From Trypanosoma brucei gambiense DAL972 (taxonomy: Eukaryota; Euglenozoa; Kinetoplastea; Trypanosomatida; Trypanosomatidae), in contig NC_026741.1 in the NCBI RefSeq assembly GCF_000210295.1, positions 1,798,001 to 1,862,000 of the forward strand: a stretch of 64,000 nucleotides of DNA. The letters run 5' to 3'. Under the pieces are notes generated by a model that searched no databases, was not told where the DNA came from, and saw only the letters and a list, made by a program, of their open reading frames with translations. Positions 20,601 to 32,100 of this stretch are shown piece by piece (position 1 is the first letter of the stretch; each line of letters starts with the position of its first letter). The position numbers and the translations under genes are program-made.

Positions 20601-22206
20601 ACTTGCCACCTTGGAGGAGGAGAGGTATCATCATCAGGTGGAAGTAATGAAGTTAGAGGAGCAAGTGGAGGATCAAAAGTTACAAGAGGAAAAGGCGCAG
20701 AGAGCCGTTGATATTGCTAGTGCAAGCCAAAGCCGAGAGATCTGCATGCTCAGGGCGGAGACGGCGCGCCTGTCTGCACAGTTAGAGGAGGCCCAGAAGG
20801 AGAACGAACTAAACAATGCCCTACGTGACACCATAAGGCAGTATGAACGGACGCTCGCTTCGTTGGAGAAAGATGTAGTTGTACGTACAGGTGAATTCAG
20901 TGCCTCCCTGCAAACGCTGGCGGACTTGGACGGTTTTTCCAATACACTGCTCCTACGCCACAAGCAAGATGTGGAGCAGTTGTTCGAGTTATCGAAAGTG
21001 GTGGGAGGAAGCGGTGGCGGATATCTTATAGAGTCAGCAAAGGCTGCGTCAGAAGGACAGCAGGCCGAGGAAGTAGACGCGAGTACTGCAGAGGGGACTG
21101 TGAAGAAGCAAGAGCAGCAAAACAGTGGGGAGCTGCAGCAGCGGCTGAGCGAATCGCAACAGCGTGTGGACTCGCTGCTCTCTACGCTGGAGAAGATCAA
21201 CGAACAACACAAGAAGGAGGTGACTGAGCTGCAGCAGCACTTGAAGGAGCATCGGCGACGGGAGGAGAAAATGCAGAAAGCAGCCGCTGCCGCGCGTGCA
21301 AACTATGAGCGAGAAATGTGTGTGCTACGGGCGGAAGGAAAGCGACTCACTGCCCAGGTTGAGGAGCTCATGGCGAGTACCAGTACTGCTGAGCAGAAGC
21401 GGGAGTTAGTGGGGCTGGAAACACAGAAGCAACTGGAAGAGGCACACAACCAGGTGAAAGGGCTTAAAACGGAGCTGAAGACAATGGCGATGCATCATGC
21501 CATTGAGTGTGACCGCCTCCACACAACGGTCGACGAGCAACAAACCACTATTGAATCACTAAAGAAGGGGATATGCGGTAGCCACAAGGATGGTACCGGC
21601 TATGGACTTGCAACCGGCGATTTGCTGCAGCTTATGGAGGAGATGGTTGGCTTGGCCTGTGAGCATACGAACGAAAAGGCGCAGTTGTATTTAACGTGCT
21701 GCGCAGGGGAGTGGTTCAGGCAAGAGTGCATAGAGGGCGAGAGGAGGTATAGCAGGGGCGCATCGGAGTTACGTGAGTGCATGGAACTGTTGTTAACGAC
21801 ACTCGGTCGAACCAATGCCCAATACCAAAAGGAAAAAGATGACAATGAAAAACAAATGGAGGCATTGCAGCAACTGATTCGGCAGCAGCAGCAGCAAAAT
21901 GATGCCGAACAAGAAGCAGGGGCAGAGGAAGGGTGCAAACGGCCCACAGAGTGTCCGCTGCGTTCTTCTGCAGGCGCAGAGGGTGGAGTTACATCATCTC
22001 AGCCATGGCTTTGCTGTCGTTGCGATTCGCCACTGCAACGTGAAAGGAGCAAAGCGGAGGTAGTTCAATCTATTGCCCGTTACTCCGATATGTTACAACA
22101 ACAACACGACAAAAATCGCAGCCGGCTTGAGCAACTCAACAAACTCGTGGCCCAGGTCGATGAGCTTATGGAGTATGGCCGCTCTCTTTCCCTCCCCGAG
22201 CAATAA
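17641..22206 (+). CDS. large coiled-coil protein with SFI1-like Trp motifs
   Basis: This 1521-residue protein is Gln/Glu/Arg/Leu-rich and predicted from heptad-like patterns to be coiled coil over most of its length (strongest at about 230-430 and 850-1460). At least four segments match the SFI1-type centrin-binding pattern with a central Trp: LARALHKWRRRTA (Trp172), LRQRCFHRWHLQMM (Trp220), RMHGYWVLWQRHAE (Trp458/461) and ARSAFNCWLLSTERRR (Trp642). A Ser/Thr-rich non-coiled region occupies about 665-780. Near the C terminus, CCRCDSPLQ is a small Cys cluster. Basal body, flagellar or other cytoskeletal location would be typical for such proteins in trypanosomes, but this is inference. The start at 17641 is chosen over the upstream TTG by the splice acceptor. 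Confidence 0.8.
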   Translation: MEELVDVLKRAQSAVLHAQYDLIQLRHLQDEGKEAIKTSADYVNNDALLHQLRAQSKQEDAVQHLERGVRLMRNLLKDPIQQKPNNNAVPQEAPQQQQQTERSEQELKINAVKQAMQRYIEGQRNLKQQWEWELHAKLTAKDDCIDEVRHNAADLVRRVTERRVLARALHKWRRRTASLVAGCERNIVAQELGRMRTTLAKSFAAARAVVVLRQRCFHRWHLQMMRSLMRKEQQKHEELSMKLQHAEEELQRQHDVLIEALDAKRPDAGLKLQRQQHEEILRLRSVVDGMVREFKERTDTYIRQQEELSQYYEERQAMLMEEVVIAEVRRQQQDEVLRCRVLETSKHKQWTEALCGLVADCVKEKALALYNEALAANNDSNQYCNELEALLLQQRHEVIESLKARVQELERRCAEAGELLDGCNNELHERNIVIRSLKETFSQRLLRVTTTQRMHGYWVLWQRHAEVRRQNRRLHDERIVAQQQRLVVMEEMDRRCIIQLEDSALKLVGSWRSCSQAEVLLEETLAELSETSTLCASLQEEVGQLRSYNAELLDTQNAQVSAWFASKLECLLEAEHARRMELRYSELRTRKALDRMTADHSTAVMRQKCAAMQVQLDNSLKQLHHVGALVAEYCARSAFNCWLLSTERRRHKRVADKTRSCITIGSVRSLDESTQHTISAPSKESGSLQMQPHHSGWDNASEVLLQRGQGVDQQSNVTNMERLRYSTTSGVSSSPTETCVRVGDVEQLMGVCHPPWTPLVAVSGDPPKSPGGVQLNSVIHFILAERDTVIEYTHNVASAVWSAAADAIVAQQCAHKAIVEELQQYQSFLEKRIAVSGAADAEAPYQQQEAADRIKFLQEQWEKSESNTNNLRLQLEQLQAQQEKERATQKRIESQLASVRESRDRYEKEVEVLQRRVGEQWEHNELVKEKLLASQQDIKSLQAKIEEEKNRYEEDVGALRRRIDEYKVQDEKAHQKLLDAQKQIESLLATLEEERYHHQVEVMKLEEQVEDQKLQEEKAQRAVDIASASQSREICMLRAETARLSAQLEEAQKENELNNALRDTIRQYERTLASLEKDVVVRTGEFSASLQTLADLDGFSNTLLLRHKQDVEQLFELSKVVGGSGGGYLIESAKAASEGQQAEEVDASTAEGTVKKQEQQNSGELQQRLSESQQRVDSLLSTLEKINEQHKKEVTELQQHLKEHRRREEKMQKAAAAARANYEREMCVLRAEGKRLTAQVEELMASTSTAEQKRELVGLETQKQLEEAHNQVKGLKTELKTMAMHHAIECDRLHTTVDEQQTTIESLKKGICGSHKDGTGYGLATGDLLQLMEEMVGLACEHTNEKAQLYLTCCAGEWFRQECIEGERRYSRGASELRECMELLLTTLGRTNAQYQKEKDDNEKQMEALQQLIRQQQQQNDAEQEAGAEEGCKRPTECPLRSSAGAEGGVTSSQPWLCCRCDSPLQRERSKAEVVQSIARYSDMLQQQHDKNRSRLEQLNKLVAQVDELMEYGRSLSLPEQ

Positions 22207-23003
22207 CCCTCCAGTTGACGGGAAAAGTCATTTTACGCACATTCGGCACTCTTCTTTCTGTGCTTACTTCTGGATGCTGCTCTTCCTTTTTGTGAACATC
22301 ACCCCCATCCCCGGGGTTGTTTCTCCGGCTTTTGGGCGCAAAGTGTTTTCAAAAGGTGAGAGTTTTGGATTAGATACAACTTTGATAGAACCGTTACTTT
22401 TATGGGGAATGTTCATGTTGCTATAGTCACGGCGTGGGAACGTGTGATCTGTATTCTCCATTTATATATGACTCCTATACACTTCTTCATATATACCCCT
22501 TTCCCCATCCGTTATATACATACATCCGCATGTCAGTGACTGTTCGGCTTTGAAGCATGGCTTCGCTTCCATACACCACGGCCATCTACCGTGTGGCCCC
22601 GTGCAAGTTCATTCACTCTGCTTATTCTAAAAATGCTTAACCTTCGTCATTTTACTTATCGTTATTTTTTCTTCGTTTCTTTTTTTGTTGTTTCCTTGCA
22701 TCCGACACTCTTGTAGGAAACACTGCTGCCAGGTACACTGTGCGGCAGGAAGGAATTGGGGTGTCACTGTACAGTGAAGACCATAACGCACCCAGGAAGC
22801 ACGCGTACCACCTAGGGTGAGGTGTGAAGGATAGTTCAATAGATCGAGAACACGAGGGAGTCAAGTACAGTCCCGCTTAAATTTACTAAAGTGTGGCTCG
22901 CACACAAGTTTATACTAGGCACACATAAATACTTATTGTTTATAAGGATTTCTCTCGCTCAAGCTGGGATTTACCCACGCACAACGATTGTTGCGGCACA
23001 GAG
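22207..23003. other. intergenic region
   Basis: About 800 bases without a gene. T-rich stretches occur at 22640-22700. AG dinucleotides near 23000 directly precede the next ATG, but no single acceptor is clearly best. Confidence 0.4.
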
Positions 23004-25634
23004 ATGGATGATGGACCTGACCCTCTCACCAAGGCGAAGTTGTACACAGCCATGTCGGACGAGGAATCGTGGGCGGAAATGGGCGTCGGCATTGTGTTTA
23101 TTGTAATGCGCACCGTGGCCAACGAAGCAGAAGATAGCTACGAAGGGGGATGTGGCGATAGGGCGGAGCAAACAGTTGGGTGTCTGGAAATGGTTGATAT
23201 TGGTAACCCGCGAGAGCTGTTAATCAGTACGCCCATCAGCCTCGAGGATATCTACGTTGTTCAGCAGGAAACCATTCTCTTGTGGTCAGATGTGGCGCTT
23301 GGTCGCCTTCTCTCATGCAGCTTCAACACAAAAGAGGGATGCGATAAGATCTATTCGGAAATATTAGATTACCAGCGCTCACGTCGGCCTCCAACCGAAG
23401 TCGGGGGGATGAACAATGGTGGTGACGACGGAGGAGGTCTTGTAGTCGCTGGGAGTGAGGCTGAGGGCTACATTGATGGGTGTGGAGGACCTCTGGCACT
23501 CTGCAGAAACTGGTTGGTATGCCGTGAAAATCTTCCAACTATTATTTCTGTGATGCAGACGAACCCACAGCGCTTCGGACTATTCGTTCGGAGTCATGAG
23601 ACGTACATTAAGGAGTTGGTAGGCCTATTTGAATATTGCAAAGACGACAACGACCAGCGGGGCATGAACCTCATAGGGACAATCACAACTACACTCTTAC
23701 ATCAACCGTTCTGTACAGACGGGAAAATTATCTCACAATTTATTGACAGGGAGGTTATTGACAGGGTTCTCCATGTTGTGCAGTTTGCTATTGGAAGGTG
23801 TGATAGTCAATCGGGTTTCGTTGACATTGCCCAACGGCGTGCGACATTTCGTAATCCGCTTATGCTTCCAGAGAGCACTGTGTTGAAGATTCACGAACTG
23901 CATGCGTGTAGTTGCCTGAAAGACATGCTTCCAGTCTCCCTTGATGAGGCGGACGCCAGCCCTTCTTCTCTGCTCAACAATTACATAATGACTAACAAGG
24001 GCCAGCTGGTGGACGACATTTGTAGGTCGCGCCGCTTTCTACCGGAAGCTTTTGGGCGTGCTTATGACGATATTGGACTTGCCTTTGAGGTTGTCGCCTT
24101 TCTGCATGACATGTGCAGGACAGTGCGAATGGCTGCAATGCCTATGGAATACAAATTTTCTATATTCGAGTCTATAGTCACTTCCTCGCTCATGCCCTTT
24201 CTTCGTTTCGTTGTTTCTGAGGCGGTGGCCTTGTACGGTACAACGACATGGGAAGAAAGGCAGCAACAGAGACCAATACCAGCTGACATATCACCAGGAA
24301 TGGCGCTGTCGATGGTGTGTGATATCATTAGCAACTGCCTCATATTCTACCCTCCAGGTCGTGCCGCGCTCATCGAAGAAAGTCGCTCTGAGCCTGAAGG
24401 CTGCTTACTTGAGTTGTTGCTGCAATGTGTTGTGGTAAGCTGTAATAATGCTGAGTTGCAGGCGGCGGTGGACGTTGTGGTTTCTTGCGTCACTTGTGCG
24501 TATCCGCAATCGGCGGTTAACGTGACGATGAGCACATCGTCCAAGTGCGACATCATACGATTTTGGTTAGGGGGAGAAGATGGGAAACGTCGGGCGCCGC
24601 TACTATTGCTTACGGATTGGCTCATGGACGCCTTACACTCAATAGACCATGTGGCACGAGGTTCGCAACTGGAGGCACGCATCCTTCACATACTGCGAGT
24701 GTTGACAGCACTTGTTGGTGCCGTTGATGGCCCCCTCAGCCGCTCACTTGCCACCGTGCTACAGCGGTGCGGTCTCCTGCAACGTCTGAATGTCGCACTA
24801 CAGTCTTCCGTCCGTTCGGCCGCCAACGTGCAGGCGTCTGTTGCGTCGTTTATTGCTTCGCTGTTGCAGTGTGGCAAACAGTGGATCGTTTCGTTGCTGT
24901 TGCTCGACGATGGTGGAGCGCTGCTTGACGCAATCATGGTTCGCTATTTAGCGTGCAGTCCTAGAAGTAACAGCGTTCTCAGTTCATCGCTTGCCCACAT
25001 TATTGAATGCGTGTGCCGAGCAATACGTTCTGAAAAGGGGGACATGCTGCGCCACCCACCATTTCACGGAGGGGCCAATAATCCTTTCGTGCATTTGTTG
25101 GGATCCGGCGAAGATGGAAGTTTTCCCATTACTAATGTAAGTGAGGAGGTTTCTGACACTTACGCAAACAGCAAGAGTATCTGTCAAGACACTGGAAACC
25201 GATTGTGGCAAACATACGGCAAGCGCATGAGGCAGCGCTGCCCTGCTCTTGCAGCCCGTTTGGAGCACTCACTGCTGGAGACACCCGAAGAAGCCGCTTC
25301 TGTCGACGCCGATACCTCAAGTGTGGCGAGTACGCTGGACCGTGGTCTTTGGGGTGGTAAGGACACCGAGTTTGAGTCGTTGATGGCTGAGTTTGGTGTT
25401 GATATTCCGCAGATGAGCCAACAGACGCCACCGGTGGTTTTCGGAGCGTTTGCCGACCAGTCTCCACCCGAGACTCATAGCACAGCTACTGCACAGCAAA
25501 ATACGAGCAGAAATGGGTTTCAGTCAAATGACCGTTGTGATCAAGAAAATGATAATGAAGAAGGTGACCCATCGAGTGAACCTCCCTCAAAACGGTCTCG
25601 ATCTGAGTCACCATCTGCAACTGCCGTTGAATGA
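23004..25634 (+). CDS. protein phosphatase 4 regulatory subunit 3 (PP4R3/SMEK)-like
   Basis: This 876-residue protein resembles PP4R3 (SMEK/PSY2), the subunit that targets protein phosphatase 4 to substrates in DNA-damage and cell-cycle control. The N-terminal EVH1/PH-like domain (about 10-125) has KAKLYTAMSDEESWAEMGVG and, later, QQETILLWSDVALGRLLSCS with GCDKIYSEI, which align with the same segments of animal SMEK. The following helical repeats (about 165-700) contain LFEYCKDDNDQRGMNLIGTI, RRATFRNPLMLPESTVLKIH and SLLNNYIMTNKGQLVDDICR, in the same order as the SMEK core. The C terminus is acidic and ends with a basic PPSKRSRSES, a likely nuclear signal. The insertion at about 130-165 is Gly-rich. 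Assignment is by eye from motif order. Confidence 0.82.
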   Translation: MDDGPDPLTKAKLYTAMSDEESWAEMGVGIVFIVMRTVANEAEDSYEGGCGDRAEQTVGCLEMVDIGNPRELLISTPISLEDIYVVQQETILLWSDVALGRLLSCSFNTKEGCDKIYSEILDYQRSRRPPTEVGGMNNGGDDGGGLVVAGSEAEGYIDGCGGPLALCRNWLVCRENLPTIISVMQTNPQRFGLFVRSHETYIKELVGLFEYCKDDNDQRGMNLIGTITTTLLHQPFCTDGKIISQFIDREVIDRVLHVVQFAIGRCDSQSGFVDIAQRRATFRNPLMLPESTVLKIHELHACSCLKDMLPVSLDEADASPSSLLNNYIMTNKGQLVDDICRSRRFLPEAFGRAYDDIGLAFEVVAFLHDMCRTVRMAAMPMEYKFSIFESIVTSSLMPFLRFVVSEAVALYGTTTWEERQQQRPIPADISPGMALSMVCDIISNCLIFYPPGRAALIEESRSEPEGCLLELLLQCVVVSCNNAELQAAVDVVVSCVTCAYPQSAVNVTMSTSSKCDIIRFWLGGEDGKRRAPLLLLTDWLMDALHSIDHVARGSQLEARILHILRVLTALVGAVDGPLSRSLATVLQRCGLLQRLNVALQSSVRSAANVQASVASFIASLLQCGKQWIVSLLLLDDGGALLDAIMVRYLACSPRSNSVLSSSLAHIIECVCRAIRSEKGDMLRHPPFHGGANNPFVHLLGSGEDGSFPITNVSEEVSDTYANSKSICQDTGNRLWQTYGKRMRQRCPALAARLEHSLLETPEEAASVDADTSSVASTLDRGLWGGKDTEFESLMAEFGVDIPQMSQQTPPVVFGAFADQSPPETHSTATAQQNTSRNGFQSNDRCDQENDNEEGDPSSEPPSKRSRSESPSATAVE

Positions 25635-26139
25635 ACGTGTAAACACCTGATGACGTAGGGGGTGACGGTCCGTCTGCATATCTTTGGGGAAACCGTTTCG
25701 GGCTTTCCCAACCGCTTTAACAAGTAGTAGCACGCTGCGGGCTGAGACCGCTTCGTTAAGAAAATTAACCCAACTGGCACCTACTTGGGCCACGCAATGT
25801 ACGTGCGAAGGTGTTCACCAGTGTTTTCTCGGTGCTTATCCCTTGCTTTCTTCTCTCTACGTGCTCGCCATTATTTCCGCACCTCTCTTAATATCGTCGG
25901 GAACGCGCGCGCAACCAAACACGCCAATGTATCTGTGTTAGTTCCGTGCTGCCACTTCAAATCGCACTGACTTGGGAGAGCGCAAAGTCTCACATACTCG
26001 GTGACCCTTAACGTAGACAAACTGTCGGGAGTCCGAGCTCGCAAAGTGGATTTCACACACAGGAGGGTGCCACGCCGAGACAGTGTACTTTGTAGGGAAG
26101 GGGTAGTCATTTAATTAATTAGGACCTTAAATATAGTAA
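25635..26139. other. intergenic region
   Basis: About 500 bases with no gene. Pyrimidine-rich sequence lies at 25841-25890 and several AG dinucleotides follow; the exact acceptor for the next gene is unclear. Confidence 0.4.
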
Positions 26140-29100
26140 ATGTCTCTCAGTAGTCCGGTAACGACCATGCGCCCACAGCTGCATGGTATGAAGGAACTTT
26201 GCAGGTTCCTTGGTGGGAAGAGGCCAATTGAGAGATTGCTTATCGCTAACAACGGATTGGCTGCAGTAAAGGGAATCGACTCTGTTCGCTCCTGGTTATA
26301 CGTGCACACTGGCAATACAGAGGCGGTGGAGTTTACTGTGATGGCGACGCCGGAGGACCTTCACGCGAATGCAGAGTTTATTTCTCTCTCAGACAGACAC
26401 GTTGCAGTCCCTGGAGGCCCCAACAGAAACAACTACGCCAACGTTGACATCATTATGCAGACAGCCGTACAGAACTCCTGCAATGCCATCTACCCGGGCT
26501 GGGGTCATGCCTCGGAGAATCCGGCGTTGCCCCGCGAATGTGTGAAAACTGGTGAGAGGGTTATATTTCTCGGCCCCTCTGCAAAAGCGATGTTTGCTTT
26601 GGGCGACAAAATTGCGTCGACTATTGTGGCGCAGTCGAACGGCGTGCCAACAGTGCCCTGGAGTGGTGATGAGATCCTATTACCACCGGGTGTGTTTGAA
26701 GTGGATCCGTTGGTGTATGAAAAAGCGTATATAAGTACTGCAGAGGAATGTGAAGAACTGTGTGGCCGCCTTGGTTTCCCTGTGATGATTAAAGCCTCGG
26801 AGGGCGGTGGTGGCAAAGGTATTCGCCGCTGTCTCCGCAAGGAGGATGTGCGGGACATGTTTTTTGCCGTCGCAGAAGAGGTAAAGGGTTGCCATATTTT
26901 CGTCATGCGTATGTTAGAGAACGTGCGGCATCTCGAAGTTCAGTTGCTGGCAGATGACTACGGCGACTGTATTGCCGTGCACACACGTGACTGCTCGGTG
27001 CAGCGACGACACCAAAAGATCATTGAGGAGGGGCCTGTGTTTGGTGTGGATGCCTCAATTATCAACGACATGGAGGCAGCAGCCGTGCGTCTCGCCAAGG
27101 CTGTAAAATACCGCGGTCTTGGTACGGTGGAGTACATGTACGACAAATCCACGCAGAAGTTTTTCTTCTTGGAGCTCAACCCGCGTATACAGGTTGAACA
27201 CCCTGTTTCAGAGCTTGTGTCTGGTGTGAACCTTCCGGCTGCGCTGCTGTGTGTTGGCATGGGAGTTCCGCTTCACAGAATCCCGGAGGTACGAACTTTC
27301 TTCGGAGAGCAACCGTACGATACCTCGCCGATAGATTTCACCCGGCGCCGCTGTCTTGCGGCAAAAGGTCACACCATCGCCGTACGCGTTACGGCAGAGG
27401 ACACAGATGAAGGTTTCCGTCCAACGTCGGGCCGTGTGGAAGAGATTGCTTTCAAAAACAGCAAGGAATGCTGGGGTTATTTTTCCGTTGGTGCGGGTGG
27501 GGAGATACACCAGTTTGCAGATTCACAATTTGGACACATTTTTTCTTCTGCGGAAACGCGTGAGGAAGCGCGACGTGGGATGGTGATGGCCCTGCGTAAC
27601 CTTGTTATTCGTGGTGAAATACATACGTCCGTGTCATACGTCTTGGGGCTTCTTGAGAGGCCCGAATTTTGCAACTGTGACGTCAGTACGGATTGGCTAG
27701 ACCGCCTTATATCCGCGCGAATTCTGCAGAGTGCGCAGCATAACCAGCAAGATGTATACATCGCTCTTACTGCAGCGTGCACACTGCGGATGCTATCGAA
27801 GCGAGATGAAAACCACGGCAGGTACGTTTCATTTCTCAGTGCGGGGCACGTTCCCACAACTGAATTCTTGAGCAACTACGAATCGGAGTCGTACGTCAAT
27901 AGATCCACAAACTTTAACGTCACCATGGGTCTAACAAGCCCAACCGAGATATCTATTTCTCTTAACGGCAGTGTGATCTCTGTTCCGTTTCGTAAGTTGA
28001 AGTCTGGTGCGCTGCAGCTCCGTGTGGGAGGAAAAACAGCAATTGCGTACGCAGAGAAAGAACCATCAAGTCTGCGCATTTCTATTGGTGGAAAGGAAAC
28101 AACATTCACAGGTGACATTGATCCGACTAAGTTGTTTGCTGCGGTTCCCGGTCGGTTTGTTCGGTACCTTGTGTGTGATGGGGGTCATGTGGAAGAAGGA
28201 ACTATTGTGGCAGAGGTGGAAGTGATGAAGATGATTTTGCCACTGAGGGCGTCAACAGTGGGTGCGCTGCACCACAAAGTAGCCCCTGGTAGCACCATTG
28301 CCTTGGGCACGCTGGTTGCGGAAATAACCCCGGACGACCCAAGTAAGGTTGCACGACCGAGGGAAGCGACAGAGCCGTGGCCGCCAGAACTGCTTGATGC
28401 TGCAGATAAGGAAGACCAGATGGAGCGCCTCGACAGCTTAGCCCGAGCGCGGCGTGGAGCAGAGGCGTTGTGGAATATGTTACGTGGGTATCACTTTAGC
28501 GGTATCCCACTGGACCGACGGCTTAAGTCGGCTTTCTCAGACCTTGGAGCGCTCAGCCTTTCCTCAGTGTCGCTCACTGCGCTTAACTTACCATTTATTT
28601 CGGAGAGGGTTGTCGGTTCTGACCACGCAACGCCGAACTATAAACTCCGCGTCGTTTTGGAGACGCTCATTTCCGAGTATGTGGAGGTCGAGCGCTCATT
28701 TGTGAGGTGCAACCGGCAGGAAGCTATTCATCAAGTGCGTGAAACTACAGAAGATACGCGGAAGGTATTTGAGATTGACTTTGCTCATAATCAGCCCTCT
28801 CACCACGGTGTCATTAAGGCCGTGCTGAATACCTTGGAGAACAATATGGTACTGTTAAAGTCTCTCATGCCCTCACTTTCCACCCTGGTAAATTTGCGCT
28901 CCACCGGCGATGGGACACTTCAGATGCAAGCTCGTTACTTACTCCGACAGTGCAGTCTTCCTTCCTTCGTGGAGCGCAAGATCGCCTTCACAAGGGAACT
29001 AGAGGAGGGTTCCATGATGGACCTCATCCAGGGAAGCTATGGTACTGATTTGCTTTGCGCTACTATGTTTGACCGGCAGGTGCCACACCTTATACAGTTG

Positions 29101-32100
29101 TGCCTCGAGTTCCATGTGCAGCGTGAGTACTTTGGTCAGAGTCGGATCACGAACCTTGACGTCTGTACGAGGGATGGATGCTGGTATTGCTATTATGAAT
29201 ATGAACCACTCGAAGAGCATGACCCGCTGCTGGCTGGTGTACTTCACTGCCACGCCCCGGATGCAACGGCCGGTAGTGCTGAGAACCAGGGTGCCGGTGT
29301 TGTTCTGATGCTTCCCGACGTGAAGGTGCTTCAGAAAACGTGGGCGGAGACGCTCAACTTAAACTTGCAGCAGACGTCTCGGTGCCCTTCTGTGTGCACA
29401 GTCTTTGTTTCGGTCTGCAGGCAATTTACGGAAGAGGAGGTCGCGCGTTTGTGCGAGGGTGCGCTGAGGGACAATGCGGAAGCACTCAGGCAGCATGTGA
29501 AGCTGGAGCGCGTCACATTTATTGTGCATGGTGTTGACCGTGGCCCCCGTACATTCACTTATCGTAGTGCCCATGACTGGCGCGAGGACACACTGATCCG
29601 AAACGTGGCACCGCTCTCCGCACGCCGGTTAGAGCTGCAACGTCTTGAAAACTATGATGTGGTTATGTACCCGACACCCTTCAAGGAGATTCACGTGTTC
29701 CACGCCACACCCAAAAAGAAAAGTGTTTCATTTCTTGAGCACCGCATCTTTGCGCGCGCATGCGTGACTCCCCGCGACTTGGGTGTTGCACCATGGACAG
29801 TGATGAATGAAATTGACGCAGGGCATATGTTTGACATATGCCTCGATGCACTTGATGTCATACGTAGTGACAGCACCATCAAGTACCCGAAGCACAATCA
29901 TCTTTTCATAAAAATGGTTGAACTAACTTTTGACCTGAGCAGCTTGAGAAAGGTGTTGTCGCAGGTGGGAAAATCGTACAAGTGGCGGACGATGCATCTT
30001 GGTGTGGCCGAAGTGGAGCTGTCCTTCCTTCTTCCAGTTTCCAGTGGATACGTTCCGTTCCGTGTCATCGTGTCATCTTCTTCGGGGGCCAGCGCGGCTA
30101 TGCGCATCTACCACGAGTGGAATGAGGGTGGAAAGCCATGCCTACGTCGAGCGCAGAACTCTGAGGACATTCTCATGAACTCTCTTTACACGTCGTCTGA
30201 CAGCGTGCAGGAACAGGCAGCTGACGCGCAAAAGGTAGAGCCCCCTTCAGGGTGCCCTGCCGGCGCCGTCGGGGGTACTTTAACTCGTGCCCTGGCAAAA
30301 CTAGAAGCGCTGCGGAGCCTGCTTCCTTCACGGGGTGATGAAGGAGACGCGATTGATGACGGTGAAGAGTGCATTCCATTACAACCGTACCCATTGTTGA
30401 ATGCAAAGCAGCTTAAACGGCTACAAGCCTGGATGATCCACACGGTGTACGTGCACGATTGGCCAGAGCTTCTTCAGTATGCTTTGCGTGAAGAATGGAA
30501 GCAGCATGCACGTGGCCGCAGATTTCCGCTCTCGCGTATTCCCCCTTCTGTTCTTAAGGCCACAGAACTCTATCTCGATCCAGCGGACAAGAAGACCCTT
30601 CTTGAAGAAAAACCACAGGGTCACGTTCCATGTGGAGTCATCGTGTGGTTGGTTGACATAAACCCGCCTTCATATTATGACAGTGAATCTAACATTGCGG
30701 GAAGCCGTCGGTTTGTGATGGTTGCCAATGACATTACTTTTCAGTCGGGTTCCTTTGCTGTGCCAGAGGACGATGTCTTCTCCGCGGCCTCTGTTTTAGC
30801 CCGGCAGTTGCGCATCCCGTTTGTGTATATTAGTGCAAACAGTGGTGCGCGTATCGGCCTAAGCGCCGAGGTGAAGAAAAGGTTCCGTGTTGCCTTTAAC
30901 GATGCGGAGGAAGTGGAGTATTTATACCTCGTGCAATCTGATTACGATGAGCTGGTGAGCCGTGGCGTGCGGCTTGCGGTGGAGAAGTTGGAACCACGAC
31001 AAGTGGAAGGTGACGAGGGGGGCGAAGTGAGGTATGTCATACGTGGTGTCGTTGGTGGGACAGAGGAGTACTTGGGTGTCGAAAACCTTCGTGGGTCGGG
31101 GCTCATTGCTGGCCACATGTCAAAGAACTACAGCAATGTACCGACGATCAGCATTGTGACCGGCAGAAGTGTTGGAATTGGCGCGTACCTCAACCGTATC
31201 GGACGTCGAGTTATTCAGACCGGTGATGCCCCCCTCATATTGACAGGCGCGGCTGCACTCAACAGACTTCTCGGAAAGGAGGTGTACAGTGACAACAGTC
31301 AACTTGGCGGGCGGCAAGTGATGGTTCCTAACGGTGTAACACACTGGTATGCGAAGAACAACCGCCTGGCAGCTGAGACACTCCTGCGCTGGCTCGATTA
31401 TGTCCCACCCGTCGTACATCCACTGCGTTGTTCTCCACGTATCCTTGCGCTGCGACAGCCAGATCCTATTGACAGAGACGTGACTTATGAACCCAGTGGT
31501 GTGGAGTCTTACGACCCACGGGGGTTGGTCCGAGGTGTGGGTGACAAATTGGGGCTGTTCGATCGCGATTCCTGGGTTGAGTCACTGGAAGGTTGGGCCA
31601 AGACCGTTGTTACGGGCCGAGCAACACTTGGTGGTATTCCATGCGGTATTGTTCTCGTCGAAACGCGGCCAACGCGCAAATGCAAACCAGCAGACCCCGC
31701 GGACCCAACGTCGTCAGAGGCCTTTGTCGCACAGGCAGGGCAGGTTTGGTTCCCGGATTCCGCACGAAAGACGGCGGACGCGCTGGACGACTTCCACCGG
31801 GAGCGGCTGCCATGTTTCATCTTCGCGAACTGGCGAGGTTTTTCAGGTGGCATGCGGGACATGTTTGAAGAGGTGCTAAAGTTTGGCGCCTCCATCGTTG
31901 ACAACCTCCGCGTGTACAACTGCCCGGTATTTATTTACATCCCACCGCGCGGTGAGCTACGCGGTGGAGCTTGGGTTGTTGTCGATCCATCCATCAACCA
32001 CTGTGGTGCAGTGGAGATGTACTGTGATGGTAGTGCCCGTGGCGGGGTACTCGAAGCTGCAGGTATTGCAGAGATCAAGTTCCGTGAGGCTGACGTACGG

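Noticed and set aside
22073..22426. 117-codon frame overlapping the end of the coiled-coil gene
   Set aside because: It overlaps the end of the large coiled-coil gene in another frame and has no conserved feature.
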